64,000 bases of DNA from Dugong dugon. Lineage: Eukaryota; Chordata; Mammalia; Sirenia; Dugongidae. Below are positions 1-11,238 of the stretch, piece by piece. The position numbers and the translations under genes were made by a program. The notes under the pieces were generated by a model that saw only the letters and a program-made list of their open reading frames with translations, was not told the DNA's origin and searched no databases. Numbering within the stretch: the first letter of the stretch is position 1; each line of letters opens with the position of its first letter. The stretch spans positions 95,353,601 through 95,417,600 of the forward strand of contig CM057472.1 in the NCBI GenBank assembly GCA_030035585.1. The letters are read 5' to 3'.

Positions 1-721
1 TGAGCTTGATGTAGATTTTTTTTTTTTCCTGAGGTCAGGAGTGTGCTGACTGGAAAGTGACAGCTAGGTATTAGAAGTCAATAACTTTTTGTTACATTTT
101 GGATGCTGTTTTGAGCATTAAGGTAGACCTTAGTCTACCATTCATCCTCCATCTGCTTAAAAATCTCTATCTGTATCTTTGCTTTGAAAATTAAGCCTTT
201 CTTTCTCAACTGAGAGTTTTGTACAACATATAAGGGTCATATTTATATTCTTTTCTTGCTGTCAGGGCAACACTGTAAGTCTAAATTAATGATGGCATAG
301 CACTCTGTGGTCTGATATAATTTACTGTGAAACCACTACCTATTTTTGACACTTAAGCTCTGCGTGCCCATTTGCAAGTCCACTTACAGTGGGGTCAAGC
401 AATCACTCCTGGAGCCATTGTGAATTCTCTATGTGGTTGCTCTCTATGTGATTTGATTAAGAGGGTGGCCTGAGAACATATATCTACTCTTCTTAACAAT
501 GGACAATTATGTAGAGAAGGTTTGAATATAAACAATTTGACTTTAAGGATTAGAATAGCCCTTCTGTCCTTTTCTTTCTACCTTAAGATGGCTCCCTAAA
601 TGTTGAGACCCCAAATCACTTTAACAGGTAGAAAATTATTTTATTCCACTGTTAAAAGTTAGGGTTTAAAAGCAAATGTCTGTGAGGTAACTAAATTCCA
701 TTGATCTAAGCGAGTTCTAAC
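1..721. other. Unassigned AT-rich sequence
   Basis: I see no gene, RNA or recognisable repeat. A 13-base T run lies near position 16. Short open frames here have no start context, domain or repeat similarity and look like chance. Confidence 0.5.
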
Positions 722-918
722 AGTCCCTGGGTGACATAAATTGTTAAGTCCTTGACTACTAAACGAAAAGTTGGCAGTTCGAACCCACCCAGAGTTGCCT
801 CAGAAGAAATGTCTAGTGATCTATTTCCAAAAAACCAGCCACTGAATACCCTATGGAGTGCAGTTCTACTCTGCACACTTGGGGTCACCATGAATCGGAA
901 TCAACTTGACAGCAAGTG
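722..918 (+). mobile_element. AfroSINE (tRNA-derived SINE)
   Basis: The copy starts with the SINE head (agtccctgggtg), carries a pol III B-box-like core (gcagttcgaacccacc), the body block around aaccctatggagtgcagttc, and the 3' tail ggtcaccatgaatcggaatc. It is diverged at several CpG positions. It is the variant with the long middle block (cctcagaagaaatgtctag). It has no coding capacity. Such elements are transcribed by pol III and copied by a LINE in trans. Confidence 0.85.
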
Positions 919-1699
919 TTTTCGCTTGCTTGTTTGTTTTTAAGTGAAGTCTACTGGGATTTTGTGAGCGTAAGGCACTGAGCCATAGAGTGCAGGAGGG
1001 AAGAGAAAGGATGACAACAGTGAAGATTAGCCCTTCATCCCATTTCTTAATAGCTTACAAAGCCTGTTAGAACTGAAGAGATTTTAAATGTAAATTCTAA
1101 GAATGTCTTTGTTCCCTACTCTTCATTTTTATCATCTTTGCTTCTTCGCCATTCCCATGCACACTCCATAGCCCTCACTGATGTACTGTTAGTGTCATTC
1201 TGTGCCATTTTTGAGGACTATTTTATTTCTGTCTCTACAATTTTTCAGCTATCAAATATAAATGTCCTTATGGTGTCACTGATTAACAAAGCCCTTCATA
1301 CAAAAAGAATAATCTTTGTGAAGTCATTGCCTATGAATTTCAAATAGATGAATAAGTAAAACTATTGTGTATATGACATATGGGAGCAATGATTTCCAGT
1401 GGCCATTTTGATGTCAACCGTTTTAGGTAAGAGATTTTGACATAGACTAAAAACAAAGCTTAGCCTTTAAAATAATTAAATTTGCACAACAGACAAGCTT
1501 ATCCCTATGCCGAGTCTTGTCCCATCCCTGATTTCCCTCAACCTCTTGGTGATCCCCAACTAGATGGGGACATGAGATTGGACTTGAGACTAGATGACAG
1601 ATGATGCCCCTTATGGGTGGCCAGTTAGGGATACAACTAGGCAGGAATGAGCTCTGAGACCACATGAGGCCAAAGAATAAACCAGTTGTGGTCAAGTAA
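919..1699. other. Unassigned sequence
   Basis: No repeat, RNA or coding signal that I can support. Open frames are under 85 codons and overlap on both strands. Confidence 0.45.
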
Positions 1700-2620
1700 A
1701 TTCCAGTTCAGGGCAACTACGGTACAGCAAATTGCTTTTATATGGTCTTTCTAGCCACAGTCTTACAACTGGCATAAAATGATTTGCTGGACTATGCAAA
1801 TAAGGTGCCTAAAACTCTTGCAGGAATTGGATAGTTTACTATGCAAGTGAGGTGTCTGTGGCCTACCAAGGGGATTGGTCAGTTTTCCCATTTGCTAGGC
1901 TTATAAGGGTTAAGTCCACAGAGGTTGAAGGGGACCTTGCTACCATCAATAAAAAGAGTCTGGAGTGGATCACATCCTTTGGACCAAGGACCCGGGGTCG
2001 CTGTGCTAAGAACCTCCTAGACCTAGAAGAAAAAGTGAACACTAAAGGCAATGAGAGACAGTGGCGGTGGGCAGTAGCAGAGTGAGAGCTGAGTACCTTC
2101 AGGCAGGAGGCTTACCAGCAGGGCTAAAAGATCTGTAGCACTTGCTCCTGCGGGGCAGAGGCCCGAGTGTGCCCTGTGCAGAGGTTGCCTTAGAAGATCC
2201 TGTGCAGGGTCTTCCTATAGCAAGGCACAGCCAGAAGCCTCTGGGCAGGAGGCTTTCCAGCAGAGCTAAAAGAGTTGTAACGCTTGTGCAGGGCAAGAGA
2301 GGCCTGAGTATGCCCCTTGCAGAGGTCACATGCCACCCCCTCATGCAGTGGGGACCCAGGTAGCCTGGGCAATAGAGCCCCACAGGCTCAGGTAGCGTGG
2401 CAAGAGCTGAAAGCAGAGGCTTAGATGGCACCAGTAGCAGAGGCTCTGGAGATCCTTTGCTAGGTGAGGCCCAGCGAGGCCAAGAGGCAGAGCAGAAACC
2501 TTGGGAGCCGTGTAGGACCCTCAAGCAGCGTGGTGGTAGCCGGAGGCAATATTGACATCAACATAGCATCTCAGTTGAACCATGGTGTGCCTGACCAATG
2601 ACATAAGAATGGACATGCAT
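1700..2620 (+). repeat. Possible LTR or uncharacterised repeat with tandem units
   Basis: This block is more GC-rich than its surroundings and has a promoter-like order: an inverted CCAAT box (gattgg, 1873-1878), a TATA-like ttataag (1901-1907) and an AATAAA signal at 1948-1953. It is followed by two imperfect units of about 142 bp, starting at 2102 and 2244 with ggcaggaggctt. That order fits U3-R-U5 of an endogenous retroviral LTR, but I see no clear TG...CA ends, primer-binding site or gag/pol. Open frames inside it (141 aa on -, 77 aa on +) follow the repeat units and are not credible genes. Alternative: a host-derived tandem repeat. Confidence 0.35.
2102..2385 (+). repeat. 142-bp tandem repeat, about two copies
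   Basis: Units start at 2102 and 2244. Each begins ggcaggaggctt, continues through ccagcag and gctaaaag, and later shares a block around ggcctgagtatgcccc. A weaker third partial copy may follow near 2400 (gagctgaaagcagaggctt). Confidence 0.6.
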
Positions 2621-2881
2621 AATTTGGGGAAGGGTAAGGGGTTCTGCTTTGGGAATCTGTTATTGTTTAATGTTTGCTTTCTATAAATAATAATAATGGC
2701 TTTCACTTTGCCAACACTGTGTAAGTGTCTCATGTGTCCAGCTTGCGTACCCATAGAGTGGTTGATGCCAGGGGGTGTATGTGTCTCATTCCTAGCAGTC
2801 TAATGGCTGCCTGGAAGTTTGAGGCACAGCATGTCTGCACATGCAATGCAGATAGACAGACATGTACATACAGCAACCTCA

Positions 2882-3045
2882 TGTGTGTCAGAGTCTAATT
2901 GTGCTCCATGGGGTTTTTTAATGGCTGATATTTTGGAGATAGATTGCCAGGACTTTCTTCCAAGGTGCCTCTGGGTAGACTTGAACTTCCAACTTTTCAG
3001 TTAGCGGCCAAGTGCATTGACCTTTAACATCACCCAGGGACTCCT
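2882..3045 (-). mobile_element. AfroSINE
   Basis: Read on -, it runs from the head (aggagtccctgggtgatg) through a B-box-like region to the body, ending near gagtctgacacacat. The 3' tail proper (gagtcggaat...) is missing, so the copy is 3'-shortened or very diverged. Confidence 0.75.
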
Positions 3046-3139
3046 GGCCAAAGCATAGAGGTTCAGTATTTCCATTTTGTGCACTTTTAAGTATATTTCT
3101 CATAAAGCGCATGAGCTGTATTTTGTTTCTTGACATAAC

Positions 3140-3730
3140 CTAACAGCCTTTTAATGGGAAAATTCAGTACAATTACATTTAATGTAAGACATACTTGCTT
3201 TTTTCTTTCCAGCTTCAGACTTATTATCTTTCTTTGTTGTTGTCTCTTTTTCTTCATTTTGCTCACCTTTAAGTTACTGTTCAGTCTGCGCTCTTCTCCC
3301 ATTAATTTCTTTCCTAATAATTCAAGTCAAACGTGTATTTCTCTACTATTACAGGAAAACAAGACGTCAACTACTCTTTCAACCAAAATACTCTGTTTCT
3401 CTTCCTCCTGCTCTCTCCCATCTCGATTTTTTTTTTTAACTCCTTCATCCTCTCCTCTTACTTCCCAACCCCTATTTGTTGAAATATAATTTGAACCCTA
3501 TGAAATTGCTGGTACCTGTCCTTTTAAAAAATGATAATTTCATATGACACAACCTATATTTACATTCTGGTTCTATTGTACATTTCTCTTGTACTGTCTC
3601 TAATTTGATTATTTAGCATAATTCTACATTTTACTTAAACCTATGTCCTTATGTATATATACACTAAAAATCATGTTTATCTCCATCATTTGCAAGGTTC
3701 ATAGGTTACTATTTTTTTCTTCTCTTTAAC
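3140..3730 (-). mobile_element. Possible ancient L1 relic
   Basis: The plus strand is T-rich with A-rich complement and contains phrases such as ttcagtacaattacattta, resembling antisense sequence from the ORF1/ORF2 junction of old mammalian L1s. Divergence is high, no ORF2 motif survives, and the boundaries are estimates. It could also be unique AT-rich DNA. Confidence 0.35.
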
Positions 3731-3732
3731 CT

Positions 3733-3894
3733 CTGCTAGTTTGAGTTCACCCAGAGACACCTCAGACAAAAGTCCTGGCTATCTACTTCCAAAAAATCTG
3801 CCATAGAAAACCCTATGGAGCACAGTTCTACTCTGACACACATGGGGTCACTATGAGAAGGAATTGACTTGATGGCAACTGGTTTGGTTTGGTT
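3733..3894 (+). mobile_element. AfroSINE, 5'-truncated
   Basis: It starts within the B-box region (gtttgagttcacccag), keeps the body (aaccctatggagcacagttc) and the 3' tail (gacttgatggcaactggttt). The tRNA-like A box is absent. Confidence 0.75.
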
Positions 3895-4262
3895 CTTCCT
3901 TTGCTATGTTGACGTCTTTGCTCATAGTTTGCTGTGAGTCCATTTAGATTGGATATTTGGGTTATATATTGCATGAGCCCTTGAAAATGTTCTAGTGTCT
4001 TTTTTCACCAAGTGGATATAATTTGGAATGGAGTGAAGTGACAAATAAATTGAAATGAAATTGAATAAAACAAAACATAGAAGCTTTATTTAGGCCTCCT
4101 CTTTGTCCTTGAGCTGTCCTTTATCTACTCTGAACAAAGTCCTCAGTGTCACACACAGCTGTTAACGCTGGAATGTGGGAGCAGATAAGAGTATTGGAAT
4201 AGAGAGCTCGTTTTTCTAAGCAGTTTACATGTAATCACATCTGCAGGCAAGAGTGACATCAT
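3895..4262. other. Unassigned sequence
   Basis: No gene or recognisable repeat between the SINE and the polypyrimidine tract. Confidence 0.45.
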
Positions 4263-4622
4263 CTGTGTCTTCTTTCCTTCTTCTCTTCCTTCCTGTCTCC
4301 CTCCCTCTCTTCCTTCCTTCCTTTCTCTTTTCCTCCCTTCCTCCCTCCCTCCTTTTTTCCCTCCCTCCCTCCCTCCCTTTCTCCCTCTGTTTCTCCCTTC
4401 CTCTCTCCCTCCCTCCCTTCCTCCCTCTCTTCCTCCCTTCCTCCCTCTCTTCTTCTCTTCCTCCCTCTCTTCCTCCCTTCCTCCCTCTCTTCCTCTCTTC
4501 CTCCCTCTCTTCCTCTCTTCCTCCCTTCCTCCCTCCCTTCCTCCCTTCCTCCCTCTCTTCCTCCCTTCCTCCCTCCCTCCCTTCCTCCCTCTCTTCCTCC
4601 CTTCCATCTTCTTTCATTCTCC
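4263..4622. repeat. Polypyrimidine microsatellite (CCTT/CCCT)n, about 360 bp
   Basis: An almost uninterrupted C/T tract made of tandem ccttcctccc and ctctcttc blocks. The complementary strand is pure purine, which produces long open frames of K, R, E and G residues on - and S, L, P, F on +. These are compositional artefacts. Long homopurine/homopyrimidine mirror tracts can form triplex DNA. Confidence 0.95.
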
Positions 4623-5061
4623 CCATTCTTTAAGAAATTCTCATTCCATTAGTTTGACATTCAAGGTAGGGGGAAACCTGTGGCTTTATATATCTAGTTT
4701 ATATCAAATTTAGATTAATACAAGGGGTCTTATTTTGATTTCTGCAGCCCAGTCATAGGAATCTTAGAGAAACTATCGTGGCCTCATAAAAAAAAAAAAA
4801 AACCTGGACGGAGGGAAATATAAATGTTCCAGGAATCATTTCGCTGTGCATTTTATCATTCTTGTCAGCAACACCCTCACCCAGTAAGTCAATGTCTTTT
4901 ATGGCCTAGAAAAAAATTCTACCTCCCCTAGGAGATGTTGGGTTCTCTTCTCTAAAGCAAACAATAATGTATCTCTTATCAAAAAGAGGCTTTTATAAAT
5001 ATTTTTTAAAACATTCATCTTTTTTTTTTTTTTTTTTTGGTTTGTTTGTATTGTTATCTTC
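4623..5061. other. Unassigned sequence with A and T runs
   Basis: Holds an A run near 4788-4802 and a T run of about 20 near 5019-5038. No other element recognised. Confidence 0.45.
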
Positions 5062-5446
5062 CAGCTGGATTCAGAAGAAGACATGGAACAAAAGGTATCA
5101 TTGCTGATGTCAGATGGTTCTTGGCTGAAAGTAGAGCATACCAGAAAGATGTCTACTTATGTTTAATTGACTATGCAGAAGCATTCGACTGTGTGAATCG
5201 TAACAAATTATAGATAACATTGCAAAGAATGGGAATTCCAGAACCCTTAATTGTGCTCATGAGGAACCTGTACATAGATCAACAGGCAGTCCTCCCAACA
5301 GAAGTAGTGTGTCACGGCAGTATCCTTTCACCGTACTTATTCAATCTGTATGCTGAGCAAGTAATTCAAGAAGCTGGACTCTAAGAAGAAGAACGTGACC
5401 TCAGGATTGGAAAAAGACCGATTAACCTCACCTAACAGCAACAAAG
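5062..5446 (+). mobile_element. RTE-type LINE fragment, internally deleted
   Basis: Starts in the reverse-transcriptase region (agctggattcagaagaagac, encoding the AGFRR..GT..I block) and runs through the motif A region around gcagaagcattcgactgtgt. It then shows a short gap before tttcaccgtacttattcaat (FSPYLFNLYAEQ) and jumps near 5430 to the element's 3' terminus (cacctaacagcaacaa). In-frame stops are present, so it is dead. Boundaries are good to a few bases on the left and less certain on the right. Confidence 0.75.
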
Positions 5447-5507
5447 GACTGTCAGATAGTATCATTGTTTTGAGCTTCTGCTTTACACAAAATCTTATAC
5501 TAGATGT

Positions 5508-5707
5508 TAAACCCAATGTTGACAATTCATTTTCTACTCAAAGCGACCCTGTAGGACAAAGTAGAACTGCCACAGAGTGTTTCCAAGACTGCAGTCTTTC
5601 TGGAAGCAGTCTGGCATATATTTCTCCTGTGAAGCAGCTTGTGGGTCCAAACTACCCACCTTTTGAGTTAGTAGCTGAGAACTGAACCACCACACTCCCA
5701 GGGCTCC
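5508..5707 (-). mobile_element. AfroSINE, long form
   Basis: On - it runs from the head (aggagccctgggagtgtggt) to the tail (gggtcgctttgagtagaaaa). It contains the about-45-bp middle block (agaaatatatgccagactgc). It lies just downstream of the 5062-5446 RTE fragment. Confidence 0.85.
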
Positions 5708-5744
5708 TTATGATAGGTGTTATCAAAAAAAAAAAAAAACCAAC

Positions 5745-5803
5745 AAAATACCAAACCTGTTGCCATTGAGTCAATTTCAACTCATAGCGACCCCGCAGGA
5801 AAT
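5745..5803 (-). mobile_element. AfroSINE 3' end only
   Basis: Only the last 60 bp or so of a minus-strand AfroSINE (tgccattgagtcaatttcaa to gcagga), preceded on + by an A-rich stretch with a 14-base A run. Strongly 5'-truncated. Confidence 0.65.
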
Positions 5804-5843
5804 ATAAATACAGAGATAGATAGTTCTAGCGCTTTTCTTTATA

Positions 5844-7609
5844 TGTTGTTGTTATTAGGTGCTGTCAGGTCGATTCTGACTCATAGTGACCCTCTGTACA
5901 ATAGAAGGAAACAGTGCCAGGTCCTGCACCAACCTGACAATCTTTGTTATGCATGAGTTTATAGTTATAGCCACCATATTAATCATGTTAATCCATCTTG
6001 TTGAGGATCTTCCTCTTTTTTCACTGACGCTCTACCCTACCAAGCATGGTGTCCTTCTCTAGGGACTGATCCTTCCTGATAACATGTGCAAAGTATGTGA
6101 GATGAAATCTCACCATCCACGATTCTGAGGAGCATCCTGGCTGTACTTCTTCCAACACGGATTTGACTGTTCTTTTGACAGTTCATGGTATATTCAACAT
6201 TCTTCATCAACACCATAACTCAAAGGCATCAATTCTTCTTCAATTTTCGTTATTCATTGCTCAGCTTTCACATGCATATGAGGCAATTGAAAACACCATG
6301 ACCTGAGTCAAGTGCACCTTAGTCATCAAAGTGACATCTTTGCTTTTTAACACTTTCAAGAGGTCTTTGCAGCAGATTTGTCCAATGCAATACGTTGTTT
6401 GATTTCTTTACCACTGCTTCCATGGGTCTTGTTGGTGAATCTGAGTAAAACGAAATCCTTGACAACTTCAATCTTCTCTCCATTTATCATGATGTTGCTT
6501 ATTGGTCCAGTCATGAGAATTTTTATTTTCTTTATGTTAAGGTGTAGTCCATATTGAAGGCTCTGGTTTTTGATCTTTATCAGTAAGTGCTTCAAGTCCT
6601 CTTCACTTTCAGCAAGCATGTTGTGTCATTTGCATAACACAGGTTGTTAATGAGTCTTCCTCCAATCCTGATGCCACATTCTTCTTTATATAGCACAGCT
6701 TCTCAGATTATTTACTAGCATATAGATTGAATAAATATGGTGAAAGAATACAACCCTGAAGTACTCCTTTCCTGACTTTAAGCTGCGTAGTATCCCCTTG
6801 TTCTATTCGAAGGACTAACTCTTGGTCTCTGTACAGTTTCCTTATGAACACAGTTAAGTGTTCTGGAATTCCCATTCTTCACAATGTTATCCATAATTTG
6901 TTATGATCCACACAGTCGAATGACTTTGCATAGTCAATAAAACATAGGTAGACATCTTTCTGGTAGTTTCTGCTCTCAGCCATGATCCATCTGACATCAG
7001 GATTGAGAACCATCTTTACATGCCCTCTTCTGAATCCAACTTGAATTTCTGGCAGTTCCTGTCAATACACTGGTGCAGCAGCTTTTGAATGATCTTCAGC
7101 AAAATTTTACTTGTGTGTGATGTTAATGATATTGTTAGATAATTCCCGCATTCTGTTGGATCACCTTTCTTTGGAATAGGTATAAATATAGATTTCTCCC
7201 AGTCAGTTGGCCAGGTAGCTGTCTTCCAAATTTCTTGGCATAGATGAGTGAACACTTTCAGCACTACATCCATTTGTTGAAACATCTCAATTGGTATTAT
7301 ATCAATTCCTGGAGCCTTTTTTATGGCAATGCCTTCTGTGTGGCTTAGACTTCTTCCTTCAGTACCATCGGTTCTTGGTCATTTGCTACCTCCTGAAATG
7401 ATTGAAAATTGACCAATTCTTTTTGGTACAGTCACTCTGTGTATTTCTTCCATCTTTTTTTGATGCTTCCTGTGTCATTCAGTATTTTGCCCACAGAATT
7501 CTTCAATATTAAAACTTGAGGCTTGAATTTTTTCTTCAGTTCTTTCAGCTCGAGAAATGGCAAGCGAGTTCTTCCCTTTTTGTTTTCTATACATTCATCT
7601 TTATGTAGA
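5844..7609 (-). mobile_element. RTE-type LINE, 5'-truncated, about 1.77 kb
   Basis: The copy is flanked by an exact 9-bp target-site duplication, ttctttata, at 5835-5843 and 7610-7618. On - it begins within the linker between endonuclease and RT (7432-7626 frame, ...ENKKGRTRL...LKELKKKF), covers RT fingers (7016-7285 frame, TATWPTDWEKSIFIPIPKKG), the thumb region (6356-6619 frame, LAESEEDLKHLL) and the C-terminal block, and ends with the RTE 3' terminus (cctaataacaacaac on -). Several stops and frameshifts break the protein. The RT would copy RNA at the nicked target; this copy cannot make it. Confidence 0.9.
7016..7285 (-). pseudogene. RTE reverse-transcriptase fragment (fingers)
   Basis: An 89-codon open stretch inside the 5844-7609 RTE copy. 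It reads ...HLCQEIWKTATWPTDWEKS...PKKGDPTECGNY..ISL, the N-terminal RT fingers typical of the RTE clade, and continues into a damaged QKLLHQCIDRNCQKF segment. The family protein is about 1000 aa with apurinic-type endonuclease then RT, so this is a small remnant. Frameshifts separate it from the next block. Confidence 0.75.
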
Positions 7610-7618
7610 TTCTTTATA

Positions 7619-7939
7619 AAGATCAAAATATATTAGGGAAAGAATGAAAACAATGAGTAAAGTATATTGAATTTTAATTTAACCATTTAATGTTTGTGTG
7701 AATTGAGCAAAGTGACTTTACTTTCTGGGCCTACGTATCTTTATGTTCTAAAAATGAAAAGTGGAGCACTGTTGGATTAGACAATGTTAAAAGTCCTTTT
7801 CAGCTTGGAAACCCAATGAGAATCATTTGCAGTATTTTTATATTTAAATGAAGAAGGAAAAATAGTTATTTGTGCACAAGAGATTTAGAATAAAGAGAAA
7901 CATAGATTTGTGTTTGTTTTTTTTTTCTTTTTCAAAATA
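7619..7939. other. Unassigned sequence
   Basis: No element recognised. A T run lies near 7917. Confidence 0.45.
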
Positions 7940-8600
7940 AATTCAAATTTACAGAAAATCTCCAAAAAAATAATGCAAAATTTTTCCATATACACCTCAC
8001 CCAGAGTCTCCAAATGTTAGGATTTTCTTATGCTTGCATTATCATTCTTTCTCTTTCACTCTATCATATTTGGTTTTCCTGAAATGTATTTTATATCAAT
8101 ATAGACTTTATAGGAAAAAAACATCAGGTCCAGGAACCAGTCCAGGATCACATTTTGCATTTAGTTGTCATTTCTCCTTTATTTTCTTTCCACTGGAACT
8201 ATTTCTCTGTTTTATTTATTTATTCATTTATTTTTTTTCCTAGCGTTTTGACAATTTTGAAGAGTATAAACAAGTTATTTTGTTCACTGTCCCTTAGTTT
8301 GAGTTTGCCTGATATTTCATGAAGATTAGATTCAGGTGGTACATTTCTTTGGCAGGAATATCACAGAAATGATGTTATGTCTTTCTTAATGCATCATACC
8401 AGGATTTCCATTTGTCTTATTATACGTATTGTTAATATTGATTACTTGAGTAAAGTGTTGTCTGCTAGATTTCTCCACAGCAAAGTTATTCCTTTTTACT
8501 TTGTAATTAATAAAAGTATTGTACGAAGATATTTTGAGATAATTTAAATATCTGATTTTTCATCATACTTTTGTCCACAAGTATTAGCGTAACAGAGAAA
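7940..8600. mobile_element. Ancient mammalian L1M-type 3'-UTR relic
   Basis: The block contains a string of phrases typical of an old L1 non-coding region common to placentals: cacctcacccagagtctcca, ggatcacattttgcatttag, gacaattttgaagagtataa, gcaggaatatcacagaaatg and tttgtaattaataaaagtat. Order and spacing match my recollection of the family, with about 20% or more divergence by eye. I did not settle the orientation. Confidence 0.55.
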
Positions 8601-9490
8601 TTTGAGGTCAAATTGTACGTATTACTCACATTACAAAAGGCATTTGGTTATCTATCAGGCTTACCTAGACTTTCTATTGATCAGTATCCCTCTGTAATCA
8701 CCAACCTCAAATAGTATTGATTAAGGCGTTTCATAGCTTTAGGTCAGGAATCCACTGGGTTACTTTAGTGCTACTACTAGAGTAGGATGGGTAATATTTT
8801 AAGCTATAACATATCACCTCTTAGGAAATTTGTTTAATGGTTTCTAAACAATGCTTAGAGTGAAGAAGAAGGATTGGTAGTTGGAAAATATGGCCTTGGT
8901 GATAGAAACAATGCTGGAGACCGCATGATAGAATTTTGCAAAACCAATGACTTCTTCATTGCAAATACCTTTTTTCACCAACACAAACGGCAACTGTACA
9001 CATGGATCTCATCATACAGAATACACAGGAATCAAATCTACCAAATATTTGGAAAGAATGATGGAAAAGCTCAATATTATCAGTCAAAACAAGGCCAGGT
9101 GCTGACTGCAGAACAAACTCTCAATTGCTCATATGCAAGTTCAAGTTGAAACTGAAGAAAATTAGAACAAGTTCACAAGAGCCAAATTATGATCTTGAGT
9201 ATATACCACCTGAATTTAGAGACCATCTCAAGAATAGATTTGATGCCTTTAACACTAATGACTGAAGACCAGATGAGTTGTGGAATAACATCAAAGACAT
9301 CATACATGAAGAAATCAAGAGGTGATTAAAAGACAGGAAAGAAAGAAAAGACCAAAGCGGATGTCAGAAGAGACTCTGAAACTTGCTCTTGAACGTCAAG
9401 TAGCTAAAGCAAAAGGAAGAAACGATGAAGTAAAAGAGCTGAACAGAAGATTTCAAAGGGCAGCTCAAGAAGGCAAAGTATTATAATGAC

Positions 9491-10213
9491 ATGTGCAAGG
9501 AGCTGGAGATAGAAAACCAAAAGGGAAGAACATGCTCAGCATTTCTCAAGCTGAAGGAACTGAAGAAAAAATTCAAGCTTCGAGTTGCAATAGTGAAGGG
9601 TTCCATGGGGAAAATATTAAAAAACACAGGAAGCATCAAAAGAAGATGGAAGGAATACACAGAATCACAATACCAGAAAGAATTGGTTGACATTCAACCA
9701 TTTGAAGAGGTAGCATACAGTCAAGAACCAATGGAGATGAAGAAAGAAGTCCAAGCTGCACTGAAGGCACTGGTGAAAAACAAGGCTTCAGGAATTAACA
9801 GAATACCAATTGAGATGTTTCAACAAATGGATGCAGCACTGGAACTGTTAACTCATCTATGCCAAGAAATTTGGAAGACAGCTACCTGGCCAACGGACTG
9901 GAAGAGATCCATATTTATGCCTATTCCCAAGAAAGGTGATCCAACTGAATGCAGAAATTATCGAACAATATCAATAATATCACACACAAGTAAAATTTTA
10001 CTGAAGATCATTCAAAGCAGCTGCAGCAGTATAACAACAGGGAACTGCCAGACATTCAAGTTAGATTCAGAACAGGACTTGGAACAAGGGATATCATTGC
10101 TGATGTCAGATGGATCTTGGCTAAAAGCAGAGAATACCAGAAAGGTTTTTACCTTCGCTTTATTGACTATGCAAAGGCATTCAACTCTGTGGATCATAAC
10201 AAATTATGGATAA
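9491..10213 (+). pseudogene. RTE reverse-transcriptase fragment, frameshifted
   Basis: A 240-codon open frame within the 8857-11227 RTE copy. Residues 1-60 are the linker (ENQKGRTCSAFLKLKELKKKF..SIKRRWKEYTES), 75-175 the RT fingers (KKEVQAALKALVKNKASGINRIPIEMFQQ...TWPTDWKRSIFMPIPKKGDPTECRNYRTIS). After LLKIIQ (about residue 175) the frame shifts: the downstream residues (SSCSSITTGNC...) are the normal QQYI.REL.DIQ.GF block read out of frame. The start methionine is arbitrary because the real protein begins upstream in the missing endonuclease. Confidence 0.8.
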
Positions 10214-10593
10214 TATTGCAAAGAATGGGAACTCCAGAACACTTAATTGTGCTCATGAGGAACCTGTGCATAGATCAAGAGGCAATAGTTTGAACAGATC
10301 AAGGGGACAGGAAAGTTGTGCATCAGGGTTGTATCCTTTCACTATACTTATTCAATCTGTATGCTGAGCAAATAATCCAAGAAGCAGTACTATATGAAGA
10401 AGAATGTGACAACAGGATTTAAGGAAGACTCATTAACAACCAGCCATTTGCAGAGGATAAAACCTTGCTTGCTGAAAGTGAAAAAGACTTGAAACACTTA
10501 CTGATGAAGATCAAAAACCACAGCCTTCAATATGGATTACACTTCAACATAAAGAAAACATAAACACTCACAACTGGACCAATAAGCAACATC

Positions 10594-10845
10594 ATGATAA
10601 ATGGAGAAAAGATTGAAGTTGTCAAGGATTTCTTTTTACTTGGATCTACAATCAACATTCATGGAAGCAGCAGTCAAGAAATCAAAAGATGCATTGCATT
10701 GGGCAAATCTGTGGCAAAAGACCTCTTTGAAGTGTTGAAAAGCAAAGATGTCACCTTGAAGACTAAGGTGTGCCTGACCCAAGCCATGGTATTTTCAATC
10801 GCGTCATGTGAGGGCAAACGCTGGACAGTGAATAAGGAAGACTGA
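10594..10845 (+). pseudogene. RTE thumb/C-terminal fragment
   Basis: An 83-codon frame reading MINGEKIEVVKDFFLLGSTI and continuing IKRCIALGKS, a C-terminal region found in all longer RTE copies in this window (44 kb, 55 kb and, on -, 6 kb and 60 kb). A stop follows at the NKED/RRIDAFELW junction. Confidence 0.75.
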
Positions 10846-11238
10846 AGAATTGATGACTTTGAATTGTGGTATTGGTGAAGAATATTTAATATACCAGGGA
10901 CTGCCAAAAGAACAAACAAATCGGTTCGGAAAGAGTACAACCCAGAGTGCTCCTTAAAAGTAAGGATGGCGAGACTGCATCTTACATACGTTGGACATGT
11001 TGTCAGGAGGATCAGTCCCTGGAGAAGGACATCATGCTTGGTAAAGTACAATGTCAGTGCAAAAGAGGAAGACACTCAGCGAGATGGATTGACACAGTGG
11101 CTGCAACAATGGGCTCAAGCATAACAACGATTGTGGACATGGTGAAGGTTCGGGCAGTATTTTGTTTTGTTGTACATACAGTTGCTATGAGTTGAAACTG
11201 ACTTGATGGCACCTAACAACTGCAAGAAAACAATGCTT

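Larger units (their letters stand above)
8857..11227 (+). mobile_element. RTE-type LINE, 5'-truncated, about 2.37 kb
   Basis: Flanked by an exact 11-bp duplication, aaacaatgctt, at 8846-8856 and 11228-11238. It starts in the endonuclease (GKYGLGDRNNAGDRMIEFC...IANTFF, 8874-9149 frame, with ...YTWIS....HRNQIYQI), passes through the EN-RT linker, RT, YADD-region and the C-terminal block (TYVGHVVRRISPWRRTSCLV region around 10980-11040). It ends with the RTE tail ctatgagttgaaactgactt and cacctaacaac. It carries many stops and at least one RT frameshift near 10015, so it is inactive. It is immediately followed by another RTE-derived element in inverted orientation. Confidence 0.92.

Noticed and set aside
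722..918. tRNA gene, from A- and B-box-like motifs
   Set aside because: The motifs belong to an AfroSINE head; there is no cloverleaf with anticodon stem, and the same head recurs many times. The same applies to every other AfroSINE here.
1700..2620. Complete endogenous retrovirus
   Set aside because: Only LTR-like signals were found; no primer-binding site, gag, protease, polymerase or envelope sequence could be read nearby.
4149..4633. Open frames of 126-152 codons rich in R, K, E, G or S, L, P over the polypyrimidine tract
   Set aside because: They are open only because the DNA is a simple repeat; all frames are open on both strands and the composition is that of the repeat.
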